A stretch of 64,000 nt of DNA from Flavobacteriales bacterium (lineage in GTDB: Bacteria; Bacteroidota; Bacteroidia; Flavobacteriales_E; Vicingaceae), in NCBI GenBank assembly GCA_020635815.1, contig JACJZB010000001.1, positions 434,001 through 498,000 on the forward strand, given 5' to 3'. The translations under genes were made by a program, and so were the position numbers. The notes below the pieces were generated by a model. It was not told the DNA's origin. It searched no databases and saw only the letters and a list, made by a program, of their open reading frames with translations. Shown piece by piece: positions 16,289-24,609 of this stretch (its first letter is position 1; each line of letters begins with the position of its first letter).

Positions 16289-16822
16289 TTATTCTTTAAA
16301 TAGTTCAGCTGGGTTAATTTTAAATTGCAACATTTGAGCAGTCTTTCTCCCTCCATCACCGCCTTTTCTTTGCATTGTAATTCTACCAATTTTGAAATTC
16401 CCTCTATCTGTTATTTCTATTTCGCCATTACCAAAAAAGTTCAAACAATAATTCATTGGTTTTAGAGTCCATCTAGCAGAATCATCTATTTTCTGAGCAA
16501 CTAACATCCATTCAGCTGAAAATTTTCCTCTACCTTTTAAAATATCACTTACAATAAGGGATTTGTTATTATTTAACCAGTTTAACAATGTTTTTTGGTC
16601 AACTTCACTAAATTCATTTGCAAATGTTCTTCTTGAATCTTTAGGGTTTTTAACTAACGGTAAGATTTCTCCAGTATATTGTTTTAGTAAATCAGAAACC
16701 TTAATTGGTATTTCCCACATTTCGATATACTTATCAATCCATCGTTTATCTATCTGATTAAATCCTTTTAAATTACTAACCAATTTAACTTGAATATTTT
16801 CAGCATCAATTGCTTCTTTTAT
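16289..16822 (-). pseudogene. Type II restriction endonuclease-like protein, C-terminal fragment
   Basis: The frame is open from about 16822; the only nearby start is TTG at 16783, which would give 164 residues. The residues look like the C-terminal part of a type II restriction enzyme (FNQIDKRWIDKYIEMW, GKFSAEWMLVAQKI, IGRITMQRKGGDGGRKTAQM, LQFKINP). A relation to the HpaII family is my guess and is not established. The missing N-terminal part is plausibly the small frame at 16819-17022, which ends in a different frame just here, so one insertion or deletion has probably split a gene of about 240 codons. I could not identify a complete catalytic motif in the two pieces. Confidence 0.55.
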
Positions 16823-17022
16823 CTGTTAAAAATAGCTTTCGGATTTAAATATTCAAAAATTTCATCTTGGATGGCTATTGTTAAATTATAGAATAAAATG
16901 GCATTTTTACTTTGTTTAAATGACTTATTCGATTTTCTAATTATTTTATTATTCCTAAAACAAAACAGAATATTACTACCATTAGGCATATTAACTAAAA
17001 CTTCATATTCATTGTATGTCAT
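16819..17022 (-). pseudogene. N-terminal fragment of the restriction endonuclease-like gene (67 aa)
   Basis: The 67-residue frame starts with an ATG that overlaps the preceding gene's stop (ATGA), as in a coupled operon, and stops at TAA after NPKAIFNR. The next frame continues with plausible sequence (IKEAIDAENIQVKLVSN), so the two are best read as one frameshifted gene. It has no recognisable domain alone. The site of the shift (TTTTTAACAG) is not a canonical slippery heptamer. Confidence 0.5.
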
Positions 17023-17753
17023 ATTGTTGAATTATAAGTTGTTTGAATAATTTCTTTTTTTATTTCTTTAAAATTTAGCCTTGAATTCAGAGGGTCTAAA
17101 AGATATTGATGAGTTGGTTTTTCTTTGAAATTTTTTACTATAAATAAACAATAGTTAGTTTTCATCTTTTTAGCAATTGAAAATTCTTTTTCAGTTAATT
17201 GAATTGTTCCTGTCATACTATTCAAACCTTTAACTTCTACACAAAAGAAGTTTGTATTAGAAGTAAGTTTATAATCGAAACCACAAGCCATTTGTGTTGT
17301 GTCAAGGATTTCATAGGAAGAAAAAATGTTGATTTTACTATATTCAGATTTAAAATATTCTTCTGCTGCTCTTCCTGTCATTAAACGCTTTGCAATACTT
17401 TCAGAATAATCCTTCTTTTTTGAACCATATATTAATTTTTCAATCTCAAAATTTTCTACAAAAAATGATTTAATCAAATCAGTAAAAGTTACAAAATCAG
17501 TTTCGTTAAATTCATCAAAATACTTCTTGCAATAATCTCTTATAGCTCTTTTATGCCAACCTTTTCTTCCGTTTGGGAATAATGGATCAAATTCATCTCG
17601 ATAATTTTTTAAGGAAGCAGGTTTAGTACCTAATGAAAAGCCTAATATATTAAAAGCCTGTTGAAAAGATTTGAAACCTAATTCATTTAAACCTTCATGA
17701 CTATACTTTGACAAGTATAGACCTGTAATGATAGATTTATCTCTAATATTCAT
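17019..17753 (-). CDS. PD-(D/E)XK protein of the DUF3883 / NO VEIN type, in a restriction-type operon
   Basis: The 244-residue protein has a helical N-terminal part (SIITGLYLSKYSHEGL, GRKGWHKRAIRDYCKKYFDE) and a C-terminal nuclease-like domain: TGRAAEEYFKSEY, GFDYKL, then FFCVEVKGL. This gives a D-x12-E-V-K arrangement consistent with an active PD-(D/E)XK site. Similar domains occur in Mrr- and DUF3883-type restriction proteins. It overlaps the methyltransferase upstream by ATGA and the next gene downstream by ATGA, so all were expressed together. It is the only apparently intact member of the operon. Confidence 0.6.
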   Translation of the reverse strand: MNIRDKSIITGLYLSKYSHEGLNELGFKSFQQAFNILGFSLGTKPASLKNYRDEFDPLFPNGRKGWHKRAIRDYCKKYFDEFNETDFVTFTDLIKSFFVENFEIEKLIYGSKKKDYSESIAKRLMTGRAAEEYFKSEYSKINIFSSYEILDTTQMACGFDYKLTSNTNFFCVEVKGLNSMTGTIQLTEKEFSIAKKMKTNYCLFIVKNFKEKPTHQYLLDPLNSRLNFKEIKKEIIQTTYNSTI

Positions 17754-18178
17754 TTATCTACTTCTTTAGATAACTTCGTATTACCATTATCGTGTCTTAC
17801 AAAATTCTTCACATTTTCAAGAAAAATAATTTTTGGTTTATGATGAGAAACAATCCGAGCTATGTCAAAAAATAATGTTCCTCTTGTATCTTCAAATCCT
17901 TTTTGTTTACCGGAAATTGAAAAAGCTTGACAGGGGAAGCCACCGCACAATATGTCGTGTTTTGGTATATCTTCTTCTTTAATTTTAGTTATATCTCCTT
18001 TAGGTTTTATATGATGATTTAATTCATAAATTTTGGCTGCTTTTTCATCTATCTCAGATGCAAAAATGCAATCTGAACCAAATGATTCTAGAGCATAATG
18101 AAAACCACCAATTCCAGCAAAAAGATCAATAAAATTCAACCCTTTTAATGTTTTATTGTGGTCTTCAATTTTTAACAT
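17750..18178 (-). pseudogene. DNA (cytosine-5) methyltransferase, truncated (142 aa)
   Basis: The start matches C5 methyltransferases: motif I FIDLFAGIGGFHYALESFG, the catalytic loop CGGFPCQAFSISG with the active Cys, FEDTRGTLFFDIARI, and FLENVKNFVRHDNGNT (motif VI). The product then ends after KLSKEVDK, whereas complete enzymes have 300-400 residues including motifs VIII-X and the target-recognition region. The stop overlaps the next start (ATGA). That tidy junction suggests an internal in-frame loss that kept the original gene end, rather than a random stop, but this is inference. It should not be able to methylate DNA by itself. Confidence 0.75.
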
Positions 18179-18326
18179 ATTTTCTTTTTTGTAAAGATAG
18201 TGATTTTGTTATTGATCTTAATTAACCCCAACGGCTTTGATGGAAACGTTTTACCCCCCAATCGAGTTGAGGACAAGTTGTTTCTTACATTGTTTTAAAC
18301 GAATTTAGCTGTTTTTTACGACAAAG

Positions 18327-18947
18327 TCAAGTAGTTATTTTTTTACCCGTTAATAAGAAAACAGAATAATCACCAGTTTCTTTATTTATATTACTTGCAG
18401 TTTGAATTTTTAAGTCTTTAAATCCAGCATTTTCTGCAATTTTCAAGAATTCATTTCGATCAAACCCAAAATGAAAAACACCAGTATCTTCTGTGTGAAA
18501 AGAACCATCTTCTTTGTCGAGGTCGGCAATTGCAATCGATCCATTATCATCAAGTAAAGTATAAAACTTGTTAAAAATATCCTGTACATCTTTAATGTGA
18601 TGGATAGTCATGGATGAAATGATGGCATCAAATTTTGTGCTTAATGTTTCTTTGGTTAAATCGAGTTCAACTATTTGTAGTTCGCAGTCTATGAGGTGTT
18701 TTTTTGATTGTAAAACTTCAATCATTGCTTTTGAAACATCAACTGCTGTAATTTTACCCACATGAGGAGCAATATTTGAGGTTAGTAGCCCAGTTCCTGC
18801 ACCAAAATCCATGATGTGCATTTCTTTAGAAAATGAGATTTCGTTTAATATCGATTGAGCAATATTATCTACATTTTCAGTTCTTGACTTTTTACCGTCA
18901 TATTCCCCTGCTTTTTCAGCAAAAAAATCTTTTTGTTCAGCATTCAT
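18327..18947 (-). CDS. Class I SAM-dependent methyltransferase
   Basis: The 206-residue protein has a clear SAM-binding fold: HIMDFGAGTGLLTSNIAPHV (motif I), ITAVDVSKAMIEVL (motif II) and SSMTIHHIKDVQDIFNKFY followed by GSIAIADLDKEDGSFH. The pattern is that of small-molecule methyltransferases of the UbiE/BioC kind; the substrate is unknown. It begins 2 bases after the stop of the outer membrane protein gene, so the two are very likely cotranscribed. No link to the restriction-type operon downstream is evident (148 bases and different sequence style). Confidence 0.85.
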   Translation of the reverse strand: MNAEQKDFFAEKAGEYDGKKSRTENVDNIAQSILNEISFSKEMHIMDFGAGTGLLTSNIAPHVGKITAVDVSKAMIEVLQSKKHLIDCELQIVELDLTKETLSTKFDAIISSMTIHHIKDVQDIFNKFYTLLDDNGSIAIADLDKEDGSFHTEDTGVFHFGFDRNEFLKIAENAGFKDLKIQTASNINKETGDYSVFLLTGKKITT

Positions 18948-18949
18948 CT

Positions 18950-19783
18950 TTACTCTCCTTGATTTTTTGGGTCTATTCCCATAGGGTTATATACTTTAGG
19001 ACAAGAGGTAGAACCTTTTTTCAAGAACATAAATCGTACTTTAAAAATGATAGGACGAGAACGAGTATTAAAGTAATCGTGAGTAGATTTAATGTGGTTA
19101 AACTCATACAATGCAAAAACAGGAGTTTCTATCATTGGCATTATAATTAAACGTTTACCAGTTTTAAATCCAACACCAAAAAAGTAATGGATTTCGCCAA
19201 CCAAGTCAGAAACAAAATTTTGTTCTTGTCCTAAAATAGTTCCGCCACCGCTTCGGCTTTTAATAATAAAGTAATCGGCATTTAAGCCTAAACCATTTAC
19301 AATAAAGGTTTTATCAGAAGCACCATAACTATGTCCAATATTAAAATTTAAAGATAAAGCATGGTCGCTAAAACTACCAGTATTTTCAGATTGAGAGTAA
19401 AGTAAATTATTAAAAGTAGTAGTTTGTTCAAAATCTTCACCACCTCTAAACCATTTATAACTTAAGCCATAATCTTGGTAGTTAATTACACGTTTACCAT
19501 TTATTTTAAACTTACCAATTTCTAAAAACAAGCCCAATTTACCAGTTGGTTTAGCAGTATAATCTTGGGTAAAAGTTTGATTAAGTGTATCAGTATAATC
19601 AAAGGTTTCACTTTGCTTTAAGTAAGGTAACATGTATGTTCCTCCAATTCCAAAAAACCAACCTTTGTCTAGCTTGTCAGCACCAGTACGGTATAATCCG
19701 CCTGTTTTTTTACCAGGGCCATAGGTTTGGCTAAAAGCTAAAGTAGAAATTAGAATTAGAGCTATTGTAAGTGTTTTCTTCAT
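18950..19783 (-). CDS. Outer membrane beta-barrel-like protein, unknown function
   Basis: I place the start at the ATG of MKKTLTIALILISTLAFSQ, a clean signal peptide; the frame opens nine codons earlier but that extension has no support. The mature 258 or so residues are rich in glycine and aromatics with alternating strands (KLGLFLEIGKFKINGKRVIN, GVGFKTGKRLIIMPMIETPV), the look of a small outer membrane barrel. A lone cysteine near the end (KGSTSCPKVYNPMGID) is noticeable. The function is not recognisable. The gene is followed directly by the methyltransferase gene. Confidence 0.7.
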   Translation of the reverse strand: MKKTLTIALILISTLAFSQTYGPGKKTGGLYRTGADKLDKGWFFGIGGTYMLPYLKQSETFDYTDTLNQTFTQDYTAKPTGKLGLFLEIGKFKINGKRVINYQDYGLSYKWFRGGEDFEQTTTFNNLLYSQSENTGSFSDHALSLNFNIGHSYGASDKTFIVNGLGLNADYFIIKSRSGGGTILGQEQNFVSDLVGEIHYFFGVGFKTGKRLIIMPMIETPVFALYEFNHIKSTHDYFNTRSRPIIFKVRFMFLKKGSTSCPKVYNPMGIDPKNQGE

Positions 19784-19804
19784 GGTTCTTAAAGTATAAA
19801 AATA

Positions 19805-19873
19805 TGTCATAGTGAGCTTGTCGAACTATAAATATTTTTATTTTGTTTACACTTCGACAAGCTCAGTGTGACA
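19805..19873. repeat. Interspersed inverted repeat (GTCACACTGAGCTTGTCGAAG type)
   Basis: The halves TGTCATAGTGAGCTTGTCGAA and TTCGACAAGCTCAGTGTGACA are near-perfect reverse complements separated by about 25 AT-rich bases. The copy lies between kmo and the outer membrane protein gene. Partial copies occur at 8477-8499 and 16182-16207. Confidence 0.75.
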
Positions 19874-19881
19874 AAATAAAT

Positions 19882-21219
19882 TTACAAATGTTCTAAAATA
19901 GCATTTTCAACTTCTTCACTATTCCAAACGTCAGCAATGTTATCAAATTGTGCCATTACGTTTTTCATAATTGCATCTTGTTTTTGTCCGGTTGTCCATG
20001 CTTCAGAATAACGAATGTGGCTAAATGTAACTTGACTGTATAATGGCAACCATTTGTCTGGGTGTTTTTCAGAAAAATGAGCTTCAATTTTCTTTTGCAA
20101 TAAAAATTGAGGGTCGCCAACAAAATCACGCATAACGTAATAATTGTGTAATGATAAATCTTGAACTCCGTCACCATCAGGTTTTCTTAATTGCTGATAT
20201 TCTTCAAAAACTTTACTCCAATCTTCATTATGCTTTTGCATTAAATCCCACATTACAGTACAATCTTCAAACCCAGCATTCATTCCTTGACCGTAAAATG
20301 GTACAGTTGCATGAGCAGCATCGCCCATTAAGGCAGTTTTCCCGTGTGTCCAAGGGTAACATCTTACAATAGCCAACGATGATAAAGGATGATCTTCCCA
20401 GGCATCAGCAACGTTAGGCATCATGTTATAAAAATCGGGGAAAGTAGTTTGAAAGAAATTATCTACAGCTTCTTTAGTAGTTAAGGTTTCAAAAGAATTT
20501 GGTCCATTAAATGGCATAAACAAAGTACACGTAAAAGAGCCATCTTCATTCGCTAAGGCAATTAGCATAAATCGACCTCGCGGCCAAATATGTAAGGCAT
20601 TTTTATCTAATTTATAAGAGCCGTCTTCATTCGCTGGGAGTAAAAGTTCGCGGTAACCATCTTCAATGTAGTTTTGACTATAATTAAACCTATCTAACTT
20701 TTGCATGGCATTGTAACGCACAGCCGAAAAAGCTCCATCCGTTGCAAAAACAACATCAGATTTTACTTCCCATTTTTTACCAGTTTCTAAATTTTCTAAA
20801 TAAACAATACCGTTTTCTAAATCGGTACCAATACATTTTTCGTTGTAAAATATTTTTGCATTTCCAGTATTTTCAGCTATGTCCATTAAACGAGCATTTA
20901 CGCCCCCTCTAGAAACAGAATAAATAGCTTGACCTTCCTTACCATAAGGTTGATACGTTAAATTACTTTCTAAATCGTGCATAATTCTGCCTGTCATTGG
21001 AATGGCAATTTTTCTAATTTCATCGCCAACGCCAACGGTGTCTAATGCTTTCCATCCACGTGTTGAAAGTGCTAAGTTGATAGATTTTCCAGCAGAAATT
21101 TCTGCTTTACGAATGTCAGGTCTTCTTTCAAATAATTGAACTTTATATCCTGCTTTTGTTAAGTAAACTGCCCAAAGAGAGCCTACTAATCCTGCACCTA
21201 CAATACTTGCTGTTTTCAT
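19882..21219 (-). CDS. kmo: Kynurenine 3-monooxygenase
   Basis: An FAD-dependent aromatic hydroxylase of 445 residues that makes 3-hydroxykynurenine from kynurenine using NADPH and oxygen. The FAD-binding start is SIVGAGLVGSLWAVYLTKAG followed by FERRPD; the second FAD motif is LMGDAAHATVPFYGQGMNAG, and FEDC is characteristic of this enzyme. SAGKSINLALSTRGWKALD is also typical. It follows kynU on the same strand after about 80 bases, forming a kynurenine-pathway pair. Together they lead to 3-hydroxyanthranilate for NAD synthesis or tryptophan degradation. Confidence 0.93.
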   Translation of the reverse strand: MKTASIVGAGLVGSLWAVYLTKAGYKVQLFERRPDIRKAEISAGKSINLALSTRGWKALDTVGVGDEIRKIAIPMTGRIMHDLESNLTYQPYGKEGQAIYSVSRGGVNARLMDIAENTGNAKIFYNEKCIGTDLENGIVYLENLETGKKWEVKSDVVFATDGAFSAVRYNAMQKLDRFNYSQNYIEDGYRELLLPANEDGSYKLDKNALHIWPRGRFMLIALANEDGSFTCTLFMPFNGPNSFETLTTKEAVDNFFQTTFPDFYNMMPNVADAWEDHPLSSLAIVRCYPWTHGKTALMGDAAHATVPFYGQGMNAGFEDCTVMWDLMQKHNEDWSKVFEEYQQLRKPDGDGVQDLSLHNYYVMRDFVGDPQFLLQKKIEAHFSEKHPDKWLPLYSQVTFSHIRYSEAWTTGQKQDAIMKNVMAQFDNIADVWNSEEVENAILEHL

Positions 21220-21229
21220 TTGTTAAGTT

Positions 21230-21300
21230 TCGAGTTTAAAGTTTGAAGTTTGAAGTTTCGGGTTAATAGAACCTGAAACCACGAACATTGAACCTTGAAT
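21230..21300. repeat. Low-complexity GTTTGAAGTTT-type repeat
   Basis: Short GTTTGAAGTTT and TTCGAGTTT units are repeated, with partial inverted copies (GAACCTGAAACC, CATTGAACCTTGAA). Similar units occur at 22630-22755 and 23370-23415, always between genes of this stretch. Confidence 0.5.
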
Positions 21301-21301
21301 T

Positions 21302-22579
21302 TTACATTGCCTTCTTTAATATTTCTCCAAAACGATATACATCTTCGAAAGAATTATATAAAGGAACCGGAGCCATTCTTATTGCATTAGGTTCTCTCCA
21401 ATCAGAAATTACCCCTTCGTTAGTTAATTGGTTAAATAAATCTTTACCATAACCATGGGCGATTACAGAAACTTGGCAACCTCGTTCTTTCCAATTTCGT
21501 GGTGTAATTATTTCTAACGATTTATCAGAGCCAGTTAACGAAGAATTTATGTCATCAACAATAAATTCTAAATAACCAGATAAAGCTTTTTGTTTTTTCA
21601 ATAGCTTTTCCATTCCAACTTCTTCAAAAATATCGATAGCAGCTTTATGAGCAGCCATAGTTATAATTGGAGCGTTACTCATTTGCCATGCTTCGGCAGA
21701 TTTCATTGGTTGAAACCCTTTTTCCATTAAAAAACGTGAATCTTTATCGTGTCCCCACCAACCTGCAAATCGAGGTAATTCTGTATTGTCACAATGACGT
21801 TCATGAACAAAAACACCTGAAACGCCACCAGGGCCAGAGTTTAAATATTTGTAAGAACACCAACATGCAAAATCAACATTCCATTCGTGTAATTTTAATT
21901 CGATGTTTCCTGCTCCATGAGCCAAATCGAAACCACAATTAGCACCAACTTTGTGTGCAGCTTCAGTAATTGCTTTCATATCGAAAACCTGACCAGTAAA
22001 GTAGTTTACGCCACCAATCATTACACAAGCTAAAGTATCTCCAGCTTTTTCAATAGCAGAAATAATATCGTCATGTTTTATTGTTCGTTCTCCCTCTCTT
22101 GGTGCTATTTCAATAATTGCATCATCAGGATTGTAACCTGCCGATTTCACTTGCATTTCTAGCGCATATTGATCTGAAGGGAACGCTTTGGCTTCACAAA
22201 TAATTTTATAACGAGTTGGAGTAGGGCGGTAAAATGAAACCAACAGTAAATTTAGATTTACAGTTAGATTATTCATTACAACAACCTCTTTTGGTAAAGC
22301 TCCTACAATTTTAGCAACGGGTTCAGCAAACATTTCATGATAAGAAAACCAAGGATTTCGTCCATGAAAATGACCTTCAACTCCCCATTTTGCCCAATCT
22401 TCCAATTCAACTTTAATGTAATCTAGTGTAGATTTTGGCTGTAATCCTAAAGAGTTTCCGGTAAAATAAATGGTCTCTTTTCGGTTTATAACTGGGATGT
22501 GAAATTTATCTCTGTAGCTTCTTAATTCGTCTTGCTCGTCTTGTTGTTGGGCAAATTCTAAACTGTTTTTGTAATTCAT
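21302..22579 (-). CDS. kynU: Kynureninase
   Basis: A 425-residue PLP-dependent hydrolase that splits kynurenine or 3-hydroxykynurenine into anthranilate or 3-hydroxyanthranilate plus alanine. The PLP lysine is K244 in WCSYKYLNSGPGG, with D218 and H221 (GFDLAHGAGN) contacting the cofactor. The start FTGNSLGLQPKS and GHFHGRNPWFSYHEMF are diagnostic. It precedes kmo on the minus strand. The other pathway genes (tryptophan dioxygenase, kynurenine formamidase, 3-hydroxyanthranilate dioxygenase) are not in this window. Confidence 0.95.
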   Translation of the reverse strand: MNYKNSLEFAQQQDEQDELRSYRDKFHIPVINRKETIYFTGNSLGLQPKSTLDYIKVELEDWAKWGVEGHFHGRNPWFSYHEMFAEPVAKIVGALPKEVVVMNNLTVNLNLLLVSFYRPTPTRYKIICEAKAFPSDQYALEMQVKSAGYNPDDAIIEIAPREGERTIKHDDIISAIEKAGDTLACVMIGGVNYFTGQVFDMKAITEAAHKVGANCGFDLAHGAGNIELKLHEWNVDFACWCSYKYLNSGPGGVSGVFVHERHCDNTELPRFAGWWGHDKDSRFLMEKGFQPMKSAEAWQMSNAPIITMAAHKAAIDIFEEVGMEKLLKKQKALSGYLEFIVDDINSSLTGSDKSLEIITPRNWKERGCQVSVIAHGYGKDLFNQLTNEGVISDWREPNAIRMAPVPLYNSFEDVYRFGEILKKAM

Positions 22580-22629
22580 TAATCCAATTTTATTGAGTGT
22601 AAATATAAGTAACTAAGTTGAAAAATTAG

Positions 22630-22755
22630 GCTCAAAGTTTCAAGTTTCAGGTTCCGAGTTTAACATTAATAATTACTAAAAGCAATAAATATATAAATCA
22701 CTGGGCACAGCCGAGCGAATGGTTAGAACTTAAAATCTAAAACCTGAAACCCTCA
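22630..22755. repeat. Low-complexity repeat remnant between kynU and rnhB
   Basis: Units such as AAAGTTTCAAGTTTCAGG and the roughly inverted AAAATCTAAAACCTGAAACC flank an AT-rich centre. No gene is visible in this gap. Confidence 0.4.
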
Positions 22756-22758
22756 AAA

Positions 22759-23358
22759 TCAGATGTCTAACTCTAACTGTTGAGGAAGTAATCGAAAAGA
22801 CATTCGATGTAATTCAGTAGTGCCTTTTTTCTTTATAGCCTCTCTATGTGCTTTTGTTGGGTAACCTTTATTTTTGTTCCAATCGTAAACGGGATATTTT
22901 TGGTGAGCCTCTTCCATAAACTCATCACGATAAGTTTTTGCTATGACAGATGCAGCTGCTATGGATAAAAATTTACCATCTCCTTTTATGATACATTCGT
23001 GAGGGATTTCTTGGTAAGTTTTAAAACGGTTTCCATCAATTAGTAAAAGTTCAGGAGTAACTTTTAGTTGTTCAACGGCTCGGTGCATGGCTAAAAAAGA
23101 AGCATTTAAAATGTTGATTTTATCAATTTCAACATTGTTAACTATTCCAACACCAAAAGAAATTGCATCTTTTTCAATTTCTAATCTCAGTATATTTCTT
23201 TTCTTTTCAGATAATTGTTTGGAATCGTTGAGTAGCTTGTTTTTGTAATTTTTGGGTAAGATAACAGCAGCAGCATAAACAGGACCTGCTAAACAACCTC
23301 TTCCTGCTTCATCGCAACCAGCTTCTATTAGTTTGTTTTGAAATTTACTTTTAAGCAT
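22759..23358 (-). CDS. rnhB: Ribonuclease HII
   Basis: RNase HII removes RNA from RNA-DNA hybrids and single ribonucleotides from DNA. I choose the ATG at 23358 (MLKSKFQNKLIEAGCDEAGR), which gives 199 residues; the frame runs 12 codons further upstream into repeat-like sequence. The catalytic acidic residues are in CDEAGRG (D16, E17), LLIDGNRF and the Asp of TYRDEFMEE. The substrate-recognition GRG motif and KGDGKFLSIAAASVIAK are present. It is followed by repeat DNA and preceded by a glycosyltransferase gene that ends 58 bases upstream. Confidence 0.94.
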   Translation of the reverse strand: MLKSKFQNKLIEAGCDEAGRGCLAGPVYAAAVILPKNYKNKLLNDSKQLSEKKRNILRLEIEKDAISFGVGIVNNVEIDKINILNASFLAMHRAVEQLKVTPELLLIDGNRFKTYQEIPHECIIKGDGKFLSIAAASVIAKTYRDEFMEEAHQKYPVYDWNKNKGYPTKAHREAIKKKGTTELHRMSFRLLPQQLELDI

Positions 23359-23416
23359 GTTGGTGTAATGTTTCGAGTTTTTATTTAACTTCAAACTTCA
23401 AACTTTGAACCTTAAA

Positions 23417-24541
23417 TTATTTAATTGTTTTAAGTATCGATTTCCATAACTCATCACCAGTTTTATCCCAATCAAATTTTTGAGCTTGAGCTAAACTTTT
23501 TTCTGAAAGAAGAGTATGCAAATCTTTATCAGTTACAATTTTTATCATTGCATCAGCAATATCATCAACAGAAAAAGGGTCAACCAAAATACCCGCATCT
23601 TCAATCACTTCCGGCATAGATGTTACATTTGAAGTGATAACAGGAACTCCACTTTTCATGGCTTCTACTAAAGGAATACCAAAACCTTCAAAAATAGGAA
23701 CGTAAGTTAAAGCGTAAGCCGATGCAGTAATTTTATATAAATCTTCTCGGTCAACTCGTCCGCTAAAAATAATGTCGTTTTTATGTTCAAGTTGACTGAA
23801 GAAGTCTTCAATTTCTTTTGGCCACCACATTTTTTTTCCAACAATTAATAATTTGAAATTGGAGTTTGTCTTTTGCTTAAACTGATTAAAAGCTTCGAAC
23901 AACCTTACTAAGTTCTTACGAGGATGCAATGAACCAATAAATAAAAAGAAATCTTCTTCGAATGAATATTTAGATTTTACAGTTGAGGTTTCCTCTTTCG
24001 AAATGGGGTTAAACTCTTTCTCAACACCATTATAAACCACATCAATTTTATTAGAATTTATGCTATATGTTTTTACAATATCTTGTTTGGTGTAGTTAGA
24101 AACAGCCGCTATTCTAGTCGCTTCTTTCGCAAAAAGAGGAAAATATTTTTGATAGTAATTTCGGTAAGCTTTTGGCAATTGTTCAGGATGATGCTCGAAA
24201 TTTAAATCGTGTATTACAGCTAAAGTTTTAGTGTTTGAGTTTAAAGGAATCATTCCATCAGTACCAATAAAAATATCTGGTTTTATTTTTTTTAACCAAC
24301 GTTTTAATGAAAATTGGTACCACAAAATGTAGAGTAGGGGATGCCTAGCTTGAGGTTTAAGGACAACGGGTTTAACATTGTTTGCAAAAATATAATCGGG
24401 ATGAGGAGCTCTGTCAAAAATGAAATAAAAAGTTACTTCAGGGTGGGTAAGAACAATTCTTTTAAACGATTCATAAGTTACCAGACCAATTCCATCAATC
24501 TTATTTTTAAGTAACAACCTTGTATTTACGGCAACTTTCAA
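23417..24541 (-). CDS. Glycosyltransferase family 4/1 (GT-B)
   Basis: A 374-residue retaining GT-B enzyme. The donor-binding half has FLFIGSLHPRKNLVRLFEAF at about 200-220 and the signature EGFGIPLVEAMKSGVPVITS with the paired glutamates. The N-terminal half shows NTRLLLKNKIDGIGLVTYES. The start is probably TTG at 24541, because a stop codon lies two codons upstream and the conserved N-terminus begins here. It is divergent from the flippase/Wzz block at 24.6-29.5 kb and may belong functionally to that glycan locus. Confidence 0.87.
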   Translation of the reverse strand: MKVAVNTRLLLKNKIDGIGLVTYESFKRIVLTHPEVTFYFIFDRAPHPDYIFANNVKPVVLKPQARHPLLYILWYQFSLKRWLKKIKPDIFIGTDGMIPLNSNTKTLAVIHDLNFEHHPEQLPKAYRNYYQKYFPLFAKEATRIAAVSNYTKQDIVKTYSINSNKIDVVYNGVEKEFNPISKEETSTVKSKYSFEEDFFLFIGSLHPRKNLVRLFEAFNQFKQKTNSNFKLLIVGKKMWWPKEIEDFFSQLEHKNDIIFSGRVDREDLYKITASAYALTYVPIFEGFGIPLVEAMKSGVPVITSNVTSMPEVIEDAGILVDPFSVDDIADAMIKIVTDKDLHTLLSEKSLAQAQKFDWDKTGDELWKSILKTIK

Positions 24542-24585
24542 AAGCTAAATTTTTAGCGAAAATAATAATATTGAATAAGATAAGT

Positions 24586-24593
24586 TACTTTTG
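24586..24593 (+). promoter_or_regulatory. -7 box for the flippase/Wzz block
   Basis: TACTTTTG matches TAnnTTTG and lies 16 bases before the GTG start of the flippase gene. No well-placed TTG box is seen. Confidence 0.35.
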
Positions 24594-24609
24594 TTGAAAA
24601 TCAATTTTT

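Noticed and set aside
16186..16389. Small minus-strand frame overlapping the end of the restriction-like fragment
   Set aside because: It reads out of frame through the clear KGGDGGRKTAQM region and then through terminator and repeat DNA.
16805..16825. Programmed frameshift between the two restriction-enzyme fragments
   Set aside because: The junction TTTTTAACAG has no X XXY YYZ heptamer in phase, so an ordinary insertion or deletion is more likely.
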